64,000 bases of DNA from assembly GCA_903926465.1 (NCBI GenBank), contig CAIYJE010000126.1:62001-126000 (forward strand). Direction: 5' to 3'. Below are positions 44,222 through 53,700 of the stretch, one piece after another. The DNA is from an uncultured Planctomycetales bacterium (GTDB lineage: Bacteria > Planctomycetota > Planctomycetia > Isosphaerales > Isosphaeraceae). Within the stretch, counting starts at the first letter, position 1. Every line of letters starts with the position of its first letter. The notes under the pieces were generated by a model, which saw only the letters and a program-made list of their open reading frames with translations, searched no databases and was not told the DNA's origin. The translations under genes and the position numbers were made by a program.

Positions 44222-45049
44222 TCAGGCAACGTCCCGATTCTCGAACAGCAAGAACGCAAAGAGGATCGCTGCCATACTATACATCACGCTGTAGCCAAGC
44301 GCAGGCAAGACGTACGCCACCCACGGAATTACCGCACCCGTGGAGATGGCCGGCCCGGCATTGAAAAACTCAAGCGAGGGGAAGGCCCACGAGAAAAGCC
44401 GGGCCATGAAGGCCACCAGCTCATTGCGACCCTTGCCCGCCTGATTGGTTGCCTCAACAAGAACCGGAGTCAGGTGGCCCAGCAGAAAAATGCTGAAACA
44501 AACCACAAAGTTGGCCAGCAAGGGCAACCGGGTCGAAATCGCCACGCTAATTGCCGTCATCACCGACACTTCAAAGAAGCCAAGCACAAGACCAGGCAGC
44601 ACCTGCATCACGTGCGCACCTGATCGCTTCAATTCATCCGCCGTACCCGCCGTTTCTCGGAGGTCATAATCTGCTTTGTAATAAACACAAAGCATGAAAA
44701 CCACACCGAGCGAGGCAAACATGGCAAGCACGCCAAGTTCGATCCCGAAATATTTCCCCAGGATGAACTGACGACGGTTGATCGGCTTCGAAAGCATGGT
44801 AACCGCAGTCTTCCCCTCAATCTCTTCCGCCACGCTGCTGCTAGAAGTCAACAGCGCCAGGATCAAGCTGAACAACAGAACTGTCGCCAGCCCTGTGTCC
44901 TTGTACATCTTGATATCTTCGTTGAAGGTGAAATACGGCACGAAAACCGAGATAATCAAGAAGAGCGAGGCAATGAACAGCAGCGCCCAGAAGGCTGGCT
45001 GCCGGACAGCTTCACGCGCGGTGGCTAACGCAATCGTCAGAGTCTTCAT
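44222..45049 (-). CDS. ABC-2 type transporter permease
   Basis: 275 residues with six predicted helices. The start MKTLTIALATAREAVRQPAFWALL and the helices FLIISVFVPYF and LATVLLFSLILALL match ABC-2 permeases such as those of the NatB/CcmB type. SVAEEIEGKTAVTMLSKPINRRQFILGKYFG is the loop after the second helix, characteristic of this family. It needs an ATPase partner: the degenerate ABC protein downstream is not a good candidate, so one is probably encoded elsewhere. The upstream open stretch to 45340 has no sensible start. Confidence 0.85.
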   Translation of the reverse strand: MKTLTIALATAREAVRQPAFWALLFIASLFLIISVFVPYFTFNEDIKMYKDTGLATVLLFSLILALLTSSSSVAEEIEGKTAVTMLSKPINRRQFILGKYFGIELGVLAMFASLGVVFMLCVYYKADYDLRETAGTADELKRSGAHVMQVLPGLVLGFFEVSVMTAISVAISTRLPLLANFVVCFSIFLLGHLTPVLVEATNQAGKGRNELVAFMARLFSWAFPSLEFFNAGPAISTGAVIPWVAYVLPALGYSVMYSMAAILFAFLLFENRDVA

Positions 45050-45179
45050 GTGCGATCCTGGAAGAGTCTTGAACGGAACGCCTGGCAAGAACCACCAGGG
45101 CAACTCTGGAGAAGCGAATTCAAAACCACGACCAGACCCAAGTCTAAGAGCTGACTGTCCCTGGTTTTGAAGCGACTTC

Positions 45180-45524
45180 TCAGTACTGAATGGTGAATGA
45201 ATCAGGAATCGGCCCCGTGTTCTGCAGGACCGTTGTTGAATGATAGCGGATTCGCGAACCATGTTCACGCAGAATTGCGGCTTCGAAAGCATCCAAGGTT
45301 GTCGGATCGCCCCAGCAGACCACCTCAACCGTGCCGTCATCCTGGTTTCGCACGTATCCCCGAACCGGAAACGCCGTGGCCAGCCTACAGGTAGTCACCC
45401 GGAAGCCAACCCCCTGTACGTGGCCATGAAAGACCCAGCGCCGGCCGTCCAGCACACTCAATTCACACCCCAGTTTGAAAGATTTCCTGAAACTTTTCCA
45501 GAAGTTTACGTCACCGGGCAACAC
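45180..45524 (-). CDS. acyP: Acylphosphatase
   Basis: About 100-114 residues. VFHGHVQGVGFRVTTCRLA is the acylphosphatase signature, with the catalytic Arg in GVGFR, and GYVRNQDDGTVEVVCWG carries the second catalytic Asn. The C-terminus follows the ferredoxin-like fold. The earliest start is GTG 45524; an internal GTG or TTG could give the ~92-residue form usual for the family. Function: hydrolysis of acyl phosphates, cytoplasmic. Confidence 0.85.
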   Translation of the reverse strand: MLPGDVNFWKSFRKSFKLGCELSVLDGRRWVFHGHVQGVGFRVTTCRLATAFPVRGYVRNQDDGTVEVVCWGDPTTLDAFEAAILREHGSRIRYHSTTVLQNTGPIPDSFTIQY

Positions 45525-45864
45525 CCGGACAAGATCCGGAACAACAGCAACCCTCCTCGGACAATTCCTGGCTCGTCAGAACCCGTCAACCTGATCAGGC
45601 CGGCAATCCACTGAAATTGCGTTATCAGGAAGAATGCCGACCCCAGGAAGATGCTGTGGCCCGCTTTACGAATGAATCCACCCTGGTCTGAGATGGAGTG
45701 GACAGCAGGGTCACAGCAACCTACACCTGGACCGAAGCGTGTGGGATACGTTTACCAGCCTGGTTGAAATTGCTCGGCCTGAAATAACCAGAGGCCGGTT
45801 TTCCACCTGTTTGATGGAAAACCGGCCTCGGATTGTGGTTTTATCATTCTCAGGCCCAACAGCC
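45525..45864. other. Gene-free stretch holding one terminator
   Basis: 340 bp between the acylphosphatase start and the end of the secreted protein gene. Only the hairpin at 45791-45829 stands out. No promoter or RNA seen. Confidence 0.5.
45791..45829 (-). terminator. Strong hairpin downstream of the secreted protein gene
   Basis: A perfect 15-bp stem (45791-45805 with 45815-45829) with a 9-nt loop, beginning 35 bp after the minus-strand stop at 45865. The following T tract is weak, so termination may rely on the stable stem. Confidence 0.7.
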
Positions 45865-47130
45865 TCAAAGTCCATTCAGCTCAATCCGCTCCAGAATACC
45901 GGTGGCGGTTGGGATGCTGGTACCACCCGAGCGGTTAGGACCGATCGCCAGGCCGTCGAGGGTGACCTCGGGAGCATCGGCCGCCTTGCTGGTGCGCAGA
46001 ACCAGAGTATCAACAGAGAACGGCAGCTTGTTGACGACCTGGAAGCTGGAAACGCCCCGCTTCTTACCGGCGGGATGAACTTTCACGAAGGCGGTGGCTA
46101 CGCCACTATCAATCGCTCGGACAAAGTCATCGGCGGTCACTTTTTCGACGGCCGAGTTGAGAGCGATGCTGGCGTTTCCGAGTTTGTTCCAGCCGCCCTG
46201 GGCCGAATGATGCTTGACCGTGGTAAGGGCGCGGGTGTTACCTGGCCGGGCTGCGTCTGGAACCAGCATGATGTCGACCCACAGGGTCGAAGGCCGGGCG
46301 GTCTGAGCGTCGGCTTCTTCAACCACTTGCACAGGCAAACCGAACAGGCGACGGCCTTCAAACTCTTTCTGGAGGCGGCTAGCATCGGAATCGAGCCCCG
46401 ATTCACCACGTACCCGAACCAGAACGCGGCCATTCTGGAAGTAGGCGGGATCGACCAGTTCCTGGGTACCTGATGCATCCAACGCCTCAACAAACCGAGC
46501 AGCCACGCTGATCTCGTCGGTGTTCAAGTAGCGTCGGGCTTCTTTGGCCATCTGGGCAAAGGTCATGTGGTTGAACACGTTCCAGGCCACCGCCTGAGCA
46601 ACGCCGTAACCTGCGCCAAGAACCGCCACGTTTCGGAGTGCCTTCTGGGCGCGGGTGTCGGGGGTGAAATCGGCCACGTCAACCAGCTTGAACTGAACGT
46701 CAGAGGTTGGGGTCGGCAGCCCGAAATTCAGGCAGATCGCGGCTACATCCAGGTCCAGAATCTGGCCGGCTGCCAGTGGAATAATCGCGCCAACTTCAGG
46801 ATTCTCAGGACGAACCCCGATAGAGCGGAAACCCATGTTCTGCCCCTGACCCACGCTGGTGGCGGCAACCAGACCGGGCGGCAAAACAACCTTGAGCCGC
46901 TGGTCGGTGCGGTTGGCCATGACAAGCTTCACGCTTTGGGCCCCATTACCGCTTAACATCAAGTCCACCTGGCCAGCACGCTCAGCCTCAAGAATTGAGA
47001 TCGAGTCGGCGGGGGCGGTCGCGGTCCGGCTCTTGGCACGCGCATCTTCGGCGGTTGCCAGTGCGGCTCCGTACACCATGCTCAACAGGGCCAGGGCATA
47101 CCCGGCCGGTCGGCTGAATCGCATCCTCAT
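45865..47130 (-). CDS. Uncharacterised secreted protein
   Basis: 421 residues. N-terminal signal peptide MRMRFSRPAGYALALLSMVYGAALATA. The mature part starts EDARAKSRTATAPADSISILEAERAG and includes VKLVMANRTDQRLKVVLPPGLVAA, a beta-sandwich-like passage. No family is recognised. Start: ATG 47130 fits the signal peptide; an upstream open stretch lacks this organisation. Probably periplasmic. The mid-section is helix-rich (ARRYLNTDEISVAARFVEALDA). Confidence 0.7.
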   Translation of the reverse strand: MRMRFSRPAGYALALLSMVYGAALATAEDARAKSRTATAPADSISILEAERAGQVDLMLSGNGAQSVKLVMANRTDQRLKVVLPPGLVAATSVGQGQNMGFRSIGVRPENPEVGAIIPLAAGQILDLDVAAICLNFGLPTPTSDVQFKLVDVADFTPDTRAQKALRNVAVLGAGYGVAQAVAWNVFNHMTFAQMAKEARRYLNTDEISVAARFVEALDASGTQELVDPAYFQNGRVLVRVRGESGLDSDASRLQKEFEGRRLFGLPVQVVEEADAQTARPSTLWVDIMLVPDAARPGNTRALTTVKHHSAQGGWNKLGNASIALNSAVEKVTADDFVRAIDSGVATAFVKVHPAGKKRGVSSFQVVNKLPFSVDTLVLRTSKAADAPEVTLDGLAIGPNRSGGTSIPTATGILERIELNGL

Positions 47131-47577
47131 CGTTCGCACCTTTCCGGTAGGGTCATCACCGGGTCCAATCCGCCGGGTCAAACGGCCGAGCCAGATCCAT
47201 TTTCCAGGGGGACGCAACCTCTCCGGGAAGCGGTCCCAATGTACCAGCCAGTACGAGAACGCACCGGCGGTCGAAAATATTCGGCTAAGTATCACCCTTA
47301 TCATCGGCCGAAGCAGCCCGAAAGATCAGTGAATGGCCCGCGAATGCCAGGGTTAAACTTGAAACGGGTGACTGACGGCCTGGCCCTTAACGATGTTGCT
47401 TGTGTGTTCCAGGCGAAGCACCGGGGCACGGGGCCTTGGATTCAGGGGGATCGGTTTTTCTGGTTCAGGCAGGGGGTTGCCATCGAGCCTTCCTTCCTGG
47501 CCGATCTGCCATGCGCGGAGTAAGATCCATTCCAAGCCGATTCTCAAATCTCAAGGTCGTTGCAAAGGTACGAGTGC
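47131..47577. other. Intergenic region with no firm gene
   Basis: 447 bp. A minus-strand open stretch of 64 codons (47353-47547, EWILLRAWQIGQEGRLDG) runs toward the secreted protein gene; it is too short and unrecognised to call. No RNA or clear promoter was seen. Confidence 0.4.
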
Positions 47578-48393
47578 ATGTCTGGATTGCGTCGGGTGGC
47601 TTTGATCACAGGTGGATCACGTGGGCTGGGGGCGGCGATTGCCGGCCAGTTGGTCCAGCAGGGATGGCTCGTAGGCTTGCTGGCACGCGCCGGATCCGAA
47701 CTGGAAATGACCGCTTCGGCAGTCAGATCCGAAGGGGGAACCGCCTGGACCATTGAGGCCGACGTACTGGATGCGGAACAGATGCGGCAAGGATGTACTA
47801 CGCTCGCGGAACAAGCGGGTGGGATTGACGCCCTGATCCACTCCGCCGGCATCTTGGAAGCCGTGGGGCCGGCCCAGACCCTCGATCCGGTCACCTGGCG
47901 AAGGGATTTCGAGACCTCTCCCCTTGGCTTCTTTCATGCTTTTCGGGCGGCCTACCCGTACCTGAAGCAATCCCGGGTGGCTTCCGCCATTGCCCTGGTT
48001 GGGCCGGGTTATCATGCTGAGGTTGCCCACGCCAGCGCCTATGCCGCCGGCCAGGCAGCCTTGGTTCGCCTGATCGAGACGCTGGACGCTGAAGAACTGG
48101 GCAACCAATTGCCGCTGTACGCCGTTTATCCAGGCCTGGTTCCGACCCACCTGATCCTGAATTTGCTGGACCGTCCCGAAGGACGTCGCTGGTTACCCAG
48201 ATTCACGGAAGCCTTTGCCGAAGGGAAAGAGACCACTCCAGACGCAGCCAGCGAGATGGTTGCCTGGTTGCTGGAGCATCGACCGCCGGAATTGAGCGGG
48301 CGATTGGTCCAGGCTTTGCAAACTCCTGAGATCCTCGAATTGCGGCTCGCACGCATTGCGGAAGAGAACCTCGGGAGGCTTCGGAGCCGCTGA
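47578..48393 (+). CDS. SDR-fold protein lacking catalytic residues
   Basis: 271 residues. The Rossmann start is standard (ALITGGSRGLGAAIAGQL), but the tetrad is not: the NAG motif is SAG, the catalytic Ser is absent near IALVGPGYHAEVAHAS, and the YxxxK motif is YAAGQ, with Gln for Lys. The helical Asn position is also changed (ETSPLGFFH). It may be a cofactor-binding scaffold or a pseudoenzyme. The ATG at 47578 was chosen. Upstream of the ACT-domain gene, with 106 bp between them. Confidence 0.8.
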   Translation: MSGLRRVALITGGSRGLGAAIAGQLVQQGWLVGLLARAGSELEMTASAVRSEGGTAWTIEADVLDAEQMRQGCTTLAEQAGGIDALIHSAGILEAVGPAQTLDPVTWRRDFETSPLGFFHAFRAAYPYLKQSRVASAIALVGPGYHAEVAHASAYAAGQAALVRLIETLDAEELGNQLPLYAVYPGLVPTHLILNLLDRPEGRRWLPRFTEAFAEGKETTPDAASEMVAWLLEHRPPELSGRLVQALQTPEILELRLARIAEENLGRLRSR

Positions 48394-48499
48394 TACCGCT
48401 ATGCCATCCACTGACGAACATTGAATCGGCCTGGTTCGCCCGCTAAACTTGAACGCTGGATGTCGATACCTGACAGCCTTATGAGACTGAGGGAATTCC

Positions 48500-48994
48500 A
48501 TGAGTTTGGGAGAAGGCAGCGGAAGTGAGCTGGACTTCGCCACCCTCGAGGGGCGTGATTATCCTTCGATCACTCAGTTCTCGGTATTCCTTGAAAACCG
48601 TGTCGGCAAGTTGCTTGAGCTGACCAGGGTTTTTCGAGGGTCCAAGGTCAAGATTGTCGGCCTGTCGATCGTAGACTCAGCCGACTGCTGCATCGTGCGC
48701 CTGATACTCAGCCATCCCGAGCAGGGACGAGAACTGATCGAGCGGGCGGAGTTGGCGGTCGCCGAGAATGATCTGGTGGTTGTCGAACTCAAAAACGGGC
48801 CGGAATCACTGGTTGAGATTTGCGCAGCTTTGATCCAGGCGGAACTGAACATCCATTACGCTTACCCGTTAATTGTTCATCCACACGGTCGGTCTGCGCT
48901 CGCTCTGCACGTGGATAACGTCTCCGCAGCGTGCCAGAACCTGCGACACAAGGGATTTGAACTGCTGTGCGAAGCCGACCTCACCGCTTCTTAG
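48500..48994 (+). CDS. Double ACT-domain protein
   Basis: 164 residues with two ACT domains in tandem: residues ~25-90 (ITQFSVFLENRVGKLLELTRVF) and ~95-155 (VVVELKNGPESLVEICAALIQAELNIHYAYPLIV). ACT domains bind amino acids and give allosteric control. No catalytic domain is attached, so it is likely a regulatory protein or a small-molecule sensor. Its last four bases overlap the end of the convergent Nudix gene. Confidence 0.8.
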   Translation: MSLGEGSGSELDFATLEGRDYPSITQFSVFLENRVGKLLELTRVFRGSKVKIVGLSIVDSADCCIVRLILSHPEQGRELIERAELAVAENDLVVVELKNGPESLVEICAALIQAELNIHYAYPLIVHPHGRSALALHVDNVSAACQNLRHKGFELLCEADLTAS

Positions 48995-49470
48995 CGTGGG
49001 TTGAGCAAAGAGTCTAACGGCTCATCAAGCTGAACCACGTTTAGCCAGTGGCTTGCGGCCTCCCAGATTGCCTGGTGGTCAAAAGCCAGGGGTGGAAGCT
49101 CATGCACGGGAAACCAGGTCGCCTCGCTGGCATCATCTGACCCTTTGGCTGGTGCTGGCCATTTCACCAGCCCAATATGAGCCAGGCTGATCACGCGCCC
49201 GCGGGGGTCGCGGTTCACCTCTCCGAACACGGCAAGCGGGGTCAGAAACGCAAGTTGTGAGATCCCGGTCTCTTCCAGCAACTCGCGTCTAGCCGCCGCG
49301 TCCACAGATTCATCCATCTCCAGGAATCCGCCCGGAAAGGCCCAGGCACCGGCAAACGGCTCATGAGCGCGTTGGATCAGGAGGGTACGAAGGGTTTTGC
49401 CATCGTGCCCTAGCAAGACGATATCCACGGTCACCGCGGGACGGGGATAGTCATAACAGTAGCGACCCAT
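48991..49470 (-). CDS. Nudix hydrolase
   Basis: 159 residues with a full Nudix box: GGFLEMDESVDAAARRELLEETGI, where REL/EE residues form the Mg2+ site. The start MGRYCYDYPRPAVTVDIVLL resembles the ADP-ribose or NADH pyrophosphatase-like Nudix domains of this class; the substrate is not determined. Length is about right. The 3' end overlaps the ACT gene by 4 bp. Confidence 0.9.
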   Translation of the reverse strand: MGRYCYDYPRPAVTVDIVLLGHDGKTLRTLLIQRAHEPFAGAWAFPGGFLEMDESVDAAARRELLEETGISQLAFLTPLAVFGEVNRDPRGRVISLAHIGLVKWPAPAKGSDDASEATWFPVHELPPLAFDHQAIWEAASHWLNVVQLDEPLDSLLNPR

Positions 49471-49588
49471 GAGCGAGAACTCCCAGCGAAGGGGGGCAGA
49501 CTCAACGCCTCGATCAAACTATCCTACTCATTGTGGGGGCCACAATTCCTCATCAAGTGCGAATCGTTCTCAAGCGACTGGCGACTGC

Positions 49589-50689
49589 ATGTTGATCCCA
49601 GATTGGAACCATTGGAACCCGGACAAGCCAGGGATTGCTTTGCTGGAGTCTCGGTTGAGCGAACTGGCCGGGCTCGATGCCAAGGCCGATGAACATGGGA
49701 CCTGGAACGAGCCGCTGTGGCAGGCAATTGTCGCGGCAGGCGCACATCGCTGGATTCCTGGGAAAGAGCAGGGTGGACTGGGCCTGGACACGGCATCGGT
49801 CTTGAGTCTGTATGGCAAGCTCGCCGAGGCCAGCCTGACAGCGGCCTTTCTGCTCAGCCAGCAAGATGCTGCGGTGCGCCGCTTGCTTCCCTCCAGCGAT
49901 AGGGCCCATGTTGCCTCGCTCTTGCAAGACGTGGTGGCTGGAAAAACATTTGTGACGGTTGGAATTTCTCAGCTCACCACCTCGACGCGGCTGGGCGAGG
50001 CCGCCATGCGGGTACGGCAGGAAACGGACGGCGGCCTGATTCTGGACGGGGCGATGCCCTGGGTCACAGGAGCGACCCGTGCCGAGGCGTTTGTGACGGG
50101 CGGAGTTCTGGAGGATGGCCAGCAGGTGCTGGTGGTTGTGCCACGCAGTCGACCGGGAATCACGGTGGGAGACCCATTGCCGCTGGCCGCGCTCCAGGCG
50201 TCTTGCACATGTGAGGTGCAGTGCGTCCAGGTCCGGATTGAGCCCAAAGAGGTCTTGGCGGGCCCCTCGTTGGAGGTCATGAAGATTCCCGGTCTGGCCG
50301 GAACCGGTGGGCTGGAAACCTCGGCCCTGGCACTGGGCCAGGCACGCGCCGCACTGGCCGCGTTGGCAAACCTGACGACCAGGAATGGCCAGGAACATGA
50401 ACCAACCACAGCCCTGGCCACGCTTTGGGAAACGCTGGCGGCTGACTTGCTGCTGGCGGCCAGGCAAGCTCCCAACGCTCCACCACCCGCTGAGATCCGC
50501 CAGCGTGCCAATGCGCTGGTCAATCGCACGGCTCAGGCGTTTTTGACCGCCCGCAAGGGTTCTGGCTTTCTGCGTACTGATCCTGCTCAACGCTGGGCGC
50601 GGCAGGCCATGTTCTTTCTTGTTTGGTCATGCCCCACGCCCGTGGCCCAGGCATCAATTCGTGACCTTGCGGGGCTCTGTCCGCTCTGA
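49589..50689 (+). CDS. Acyl-CoA dehydrogenase-like flavoprotein
   Basis: 366 residues. Domain order follows the family: N-terminal helices (LLESRLSELAGLDA, then GLDTASVLSLYGKLAEA), a central beta domain (GGLILDGAMPWVTGATRAEAFVTGG, like the family's W-x-T motif) and a C-terminal helical domain ending GSGFLRTDPAQRWARQAMFF. The central W-x-(T/S) motif and the terminal region fit; a catalytic Glu in the expected C-terminal position was not identified. Substrate unknown. Start ATG 49589. Terminator hairpin follows. Confidence 0.75.
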   Translation: MLIPDWNHWNPDKPGIALLESRLSELAGLDAKADEHGTWNEPLWQAIVAAGAHRWIPGKEQGGLGLDTASVLSLYGKLAEASLTAAFLLSQQDAAVRRLLPSSDRAHVASLLQDVVAGKTFVTVGISQLTTSTRLGEAAMRVRQETDGGLILDGAMPWVTGATRAEAFVTGGVLEDGQQVLVVVPRSRPGITVGDPLPLAALQASCTCEVQCVQVRIEPKEVLAGPSLEVMKIPGLAGTGGLETSALALGQARAALAALANLTTRNGQEHEPTTALATLWETLAADLLLAARQAPNAPPPAEIRQRANALVNRTAQAFLTARKGSGFLRTDPAQRWARQAMFFLVWSCPTPVAQASIRDLAGLCPL

Positions 50690-50693
50690 GCCT

Positions 50694-50730
50694 GGGGAGT
50701 TCTGCTGTTAGAACGAACAGCAGAACCCCA
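50694..50730. terminator. Hairpin between convergent genes
   Basis: An 11-bp stem (50699-50709 with 50716-50726), extended by flanking GGGG/CCCC after a one-base bulge, with loop AGAACG. It sits between the stops of the acyl-CoA-dehydrogenase-like gene and the fusion gene, so may act in both directions. Confidence 0.65.
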
Positions 50731-50781
50731 AGGTCATAAAATCCATAATCCAGCAGACCTGATGGTCTCGAATGACTCAGC

Positions 50782-53700
50782 TCACCTGGAGAACTTGCAG
50801 AGTGAGTTGATGGCGTCTCGGCTACCGTCCGTCGCCCAACCATCGAGTTGAGCAGCATCTTTGAGCTGCTGTCCTCGCAGGCGATCGACCACGATATAAC
50901 CGCAGTCCAGGTCGGGCAGGGCGGTGAGGTCGCCCCAGAGTTTTTCAAACTGGGCGACTGGGAAAATATCTTCCTGACCGTGTCCCCAACGGCGTTTTAC
51001 GTCTTTGATGGTGACATAGGTCGGAACACGGGCCGCCATGGCGCGAACTGCCTCGGAAACAGCTTCGGGCTTATTTTCCAGGTCGGTTCTGGTCAGCCCA
51101 AACGTTTTAAGCAGGCCGTCAATTTGCACCCAGGTCGTCAGGGTGTTGTAGTAACTCAGGCGGAATTCCGCCTCTTCGCGCGGCATCGCCAGCCCTTCGA
51201 GCAGCCTCAGCCGACCGTTGACCCGAGCCAGGCCGCCACCGCGGTCTTCGAGTCGGCGTGCCACCACTTCAAACGATAGCGGACGAGCCTGCTCTCGCAC
51301 CATACCGAGCAGCCCGGCGTCCACATCCGCGCCCAGGGTGTCTACGTTATGAACCATCAACCATTGCAGGTTGGGATGATTTCTCAGCATGCTGGCCAGT
51401 ACGCCATTTCGGAGCATGTTGGGCAGTTCATAGAAGTGCCCTGGAGGATTGAATCTTTGAAGCGGAAGATTATCGGTGTAATCCGAACCCTCGCCAACCG
51501 AGCGGGCCCAGTCGAGAATTGCCCGCCGACCCGCTTCCCGCACTTTCTCCTTGTTTTCATCAAGCCGCTCATGGGAAAGCTCTTCCCAGAGGAACACCAG
51601 GCTTCGCACCGTGGGCACCAACCGCTGGCCAATCGACTGCCCGGGCGATAAGTAAACCGAGCCCTGATGTCCGTAATTCTGAGTTCCATTCAGATGTCGG
51701 GCAATGGCTTTGTGCGTAAGAAAGCTGGTGGTGACCACATGGGGCACCTCGGCCTGGAACTGGCGGGCCACCCGGCTGGTTTTCGCCAGATGAATCTCAA
51801 GGAACGAGCGATGCCGATCATTGAGGATCACGAACGGATTGATCGCTTTGACAACACCTGCTCCGCTGGTCCAGCGGCTACCGACCCCGGCCGCCAACGT
51901 GACCACCGCAACCTCGCCCCGCTTGATCGCGTCTTCGCCGGCTGCGCGAAACTTGGGACTAATGCCTTCGGTTGAGAGCAAATCACGAGGGTCTGCGTCT
52001 CGAATTTCGGTATCAATGGGCAACCGGTTGCGAGAGAGGTCAATTCGTCCGCGTTGATAGTCTTCACGAAGCTGGGCATGCTGAACGGGGTCGAAGCCGT
52101 TCTCCTGCTTGATCAACTCGGCCTGGCGTTCTCGGTCCGAGGATGAATCGGTGGTGGCTCTGGAGAGTGGGAAAAGGTTGTGAATGGTGGCCCGAAAGAC
52201 CTGCAACTGCTCGGCCAGGTCGTCGGGTCTGGCCACAAACTGGTGCAGGTCTCGTTTGCGGAGTTCGTCTACGTTGGTTGCCGCCACCAAGCGTGGCATT
52301 TGCAAGGTGTAATAGCGACCCGGCAGACTGGCTTCCCGGCCGTGGTAGAGCTCGGCCCAGGTTCCTCGCGGGTTGATAGTGAAGTCATAGACCACGGGAT
52401 TCATGGCGAAGGGTAGGGCATCTTCGAGTTCGGTCTTGGCCCGCGCCATGACCTCATGGATTCGCGTCACGAACTCGGCACGCCGTTCGGGGGCAACAAA
52501 GAACCCCATACCACCGCCCGACATGCCCCCGAGCATCAGGAAGCCCCAGAAATCGTCACCGAATTCCCGCTCGGCATCGGCAATCAGGCGTTCCGTGAAG
52601 GCGTTACTCACCCAGGGAATAATCGTTTTGAGCGGGCTCCGCCAGTTCGCCATCGTGGCACGACCGATACGGCGAATGTCGGCATCATGAACTGCGGAAA
52701 CCAGCTCCTCAAAAATCCGCAACGCCTCTTGCCTGGCCTCCCAGGCCGACGAGCGGCGCAGCAGGTACTTTTCCGTGACCATATTCAGAATGGGGCCCAC
52801 ATTTTGCGCCATTCCGCCATGCACCAGAACCAGGCTGGCGGCAAGAGCCGCCGAGAGCCGATCTTGAGGGACCGCAGCTCCCCCTTCATCGGTGGAGCCT
52901 GTCTCCGCACCAGCACCCGCCACAATGGTATGCTCCGGCAGCAATCGCCCCCGGCTGACCTCCCACTCGGGATCGGTTGGACCGGCTGTCTTGCCGCCGA
53001 TGATCTTGACCCCTGGAAAAATCCCTCCAGAGTCTTGCCAACCGCCACCCGACCCACCTAACCATTCCCCCAGAATGGCACGCGCCACAACCACGCGAGC
53101 TTCGTCATGGTTGAGGGGCCCAACCAAATTTTGCGCCTGACCGGTGGCCCGCATAAGCAGGCCGATCAGAGAAGCCAGCAGATTGGTGGAAACCGCCAGT
53201 CTGGAGCCCTTGGGAATATCGTTGACCTTGCTCACCACCTCGAGCCCGAATCCAGGGCGAATCACCTGGCCGAGAATATCAGCAAGCTGCGTTCCCGTAC
53301 CCTCATAAGATGGCGGGATGAGGCCTGATGCGATCACGCCGGCCTTCACCAGGCCCAGATAGTCATTGCCAAAGTTGAAAAGTTCATCCAGCGAGGTGAT
53401 GTCTTTGGCGTCGCCCAGATCCACACTGGTCATGCGGAGCAGGGGCTCCGTGATCACTCGCAGGTAGGTTTCAATGGGAGGACGCGGCTGGGCATCACGG
53501 CCATGCACACCCAGGTTCACGGAGATGTTAAGAACTCGCGCACCTTCTGGATAATCCATGCCCAGGAAGAAGATGTCTGACCAGGCGGAGTGCGAGAGGT
53601 CTAGCCGTACCGGTGTCCGTTCCACCAGCAGCGGGAACAAGCCGGTCGTGGGATCACGCTCCAGCAGACCCGGGTGAAGACGGATCGGATGCTCTTGCGC

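Noticed and set aside
49553-50590. 345-codon minus-strand ORF
   Set aside because: Antisense to the acyl-CoA-dehydrogenase-like gene, with an Arg/Gln/Gly-rich sequence typical of a shadow frame.
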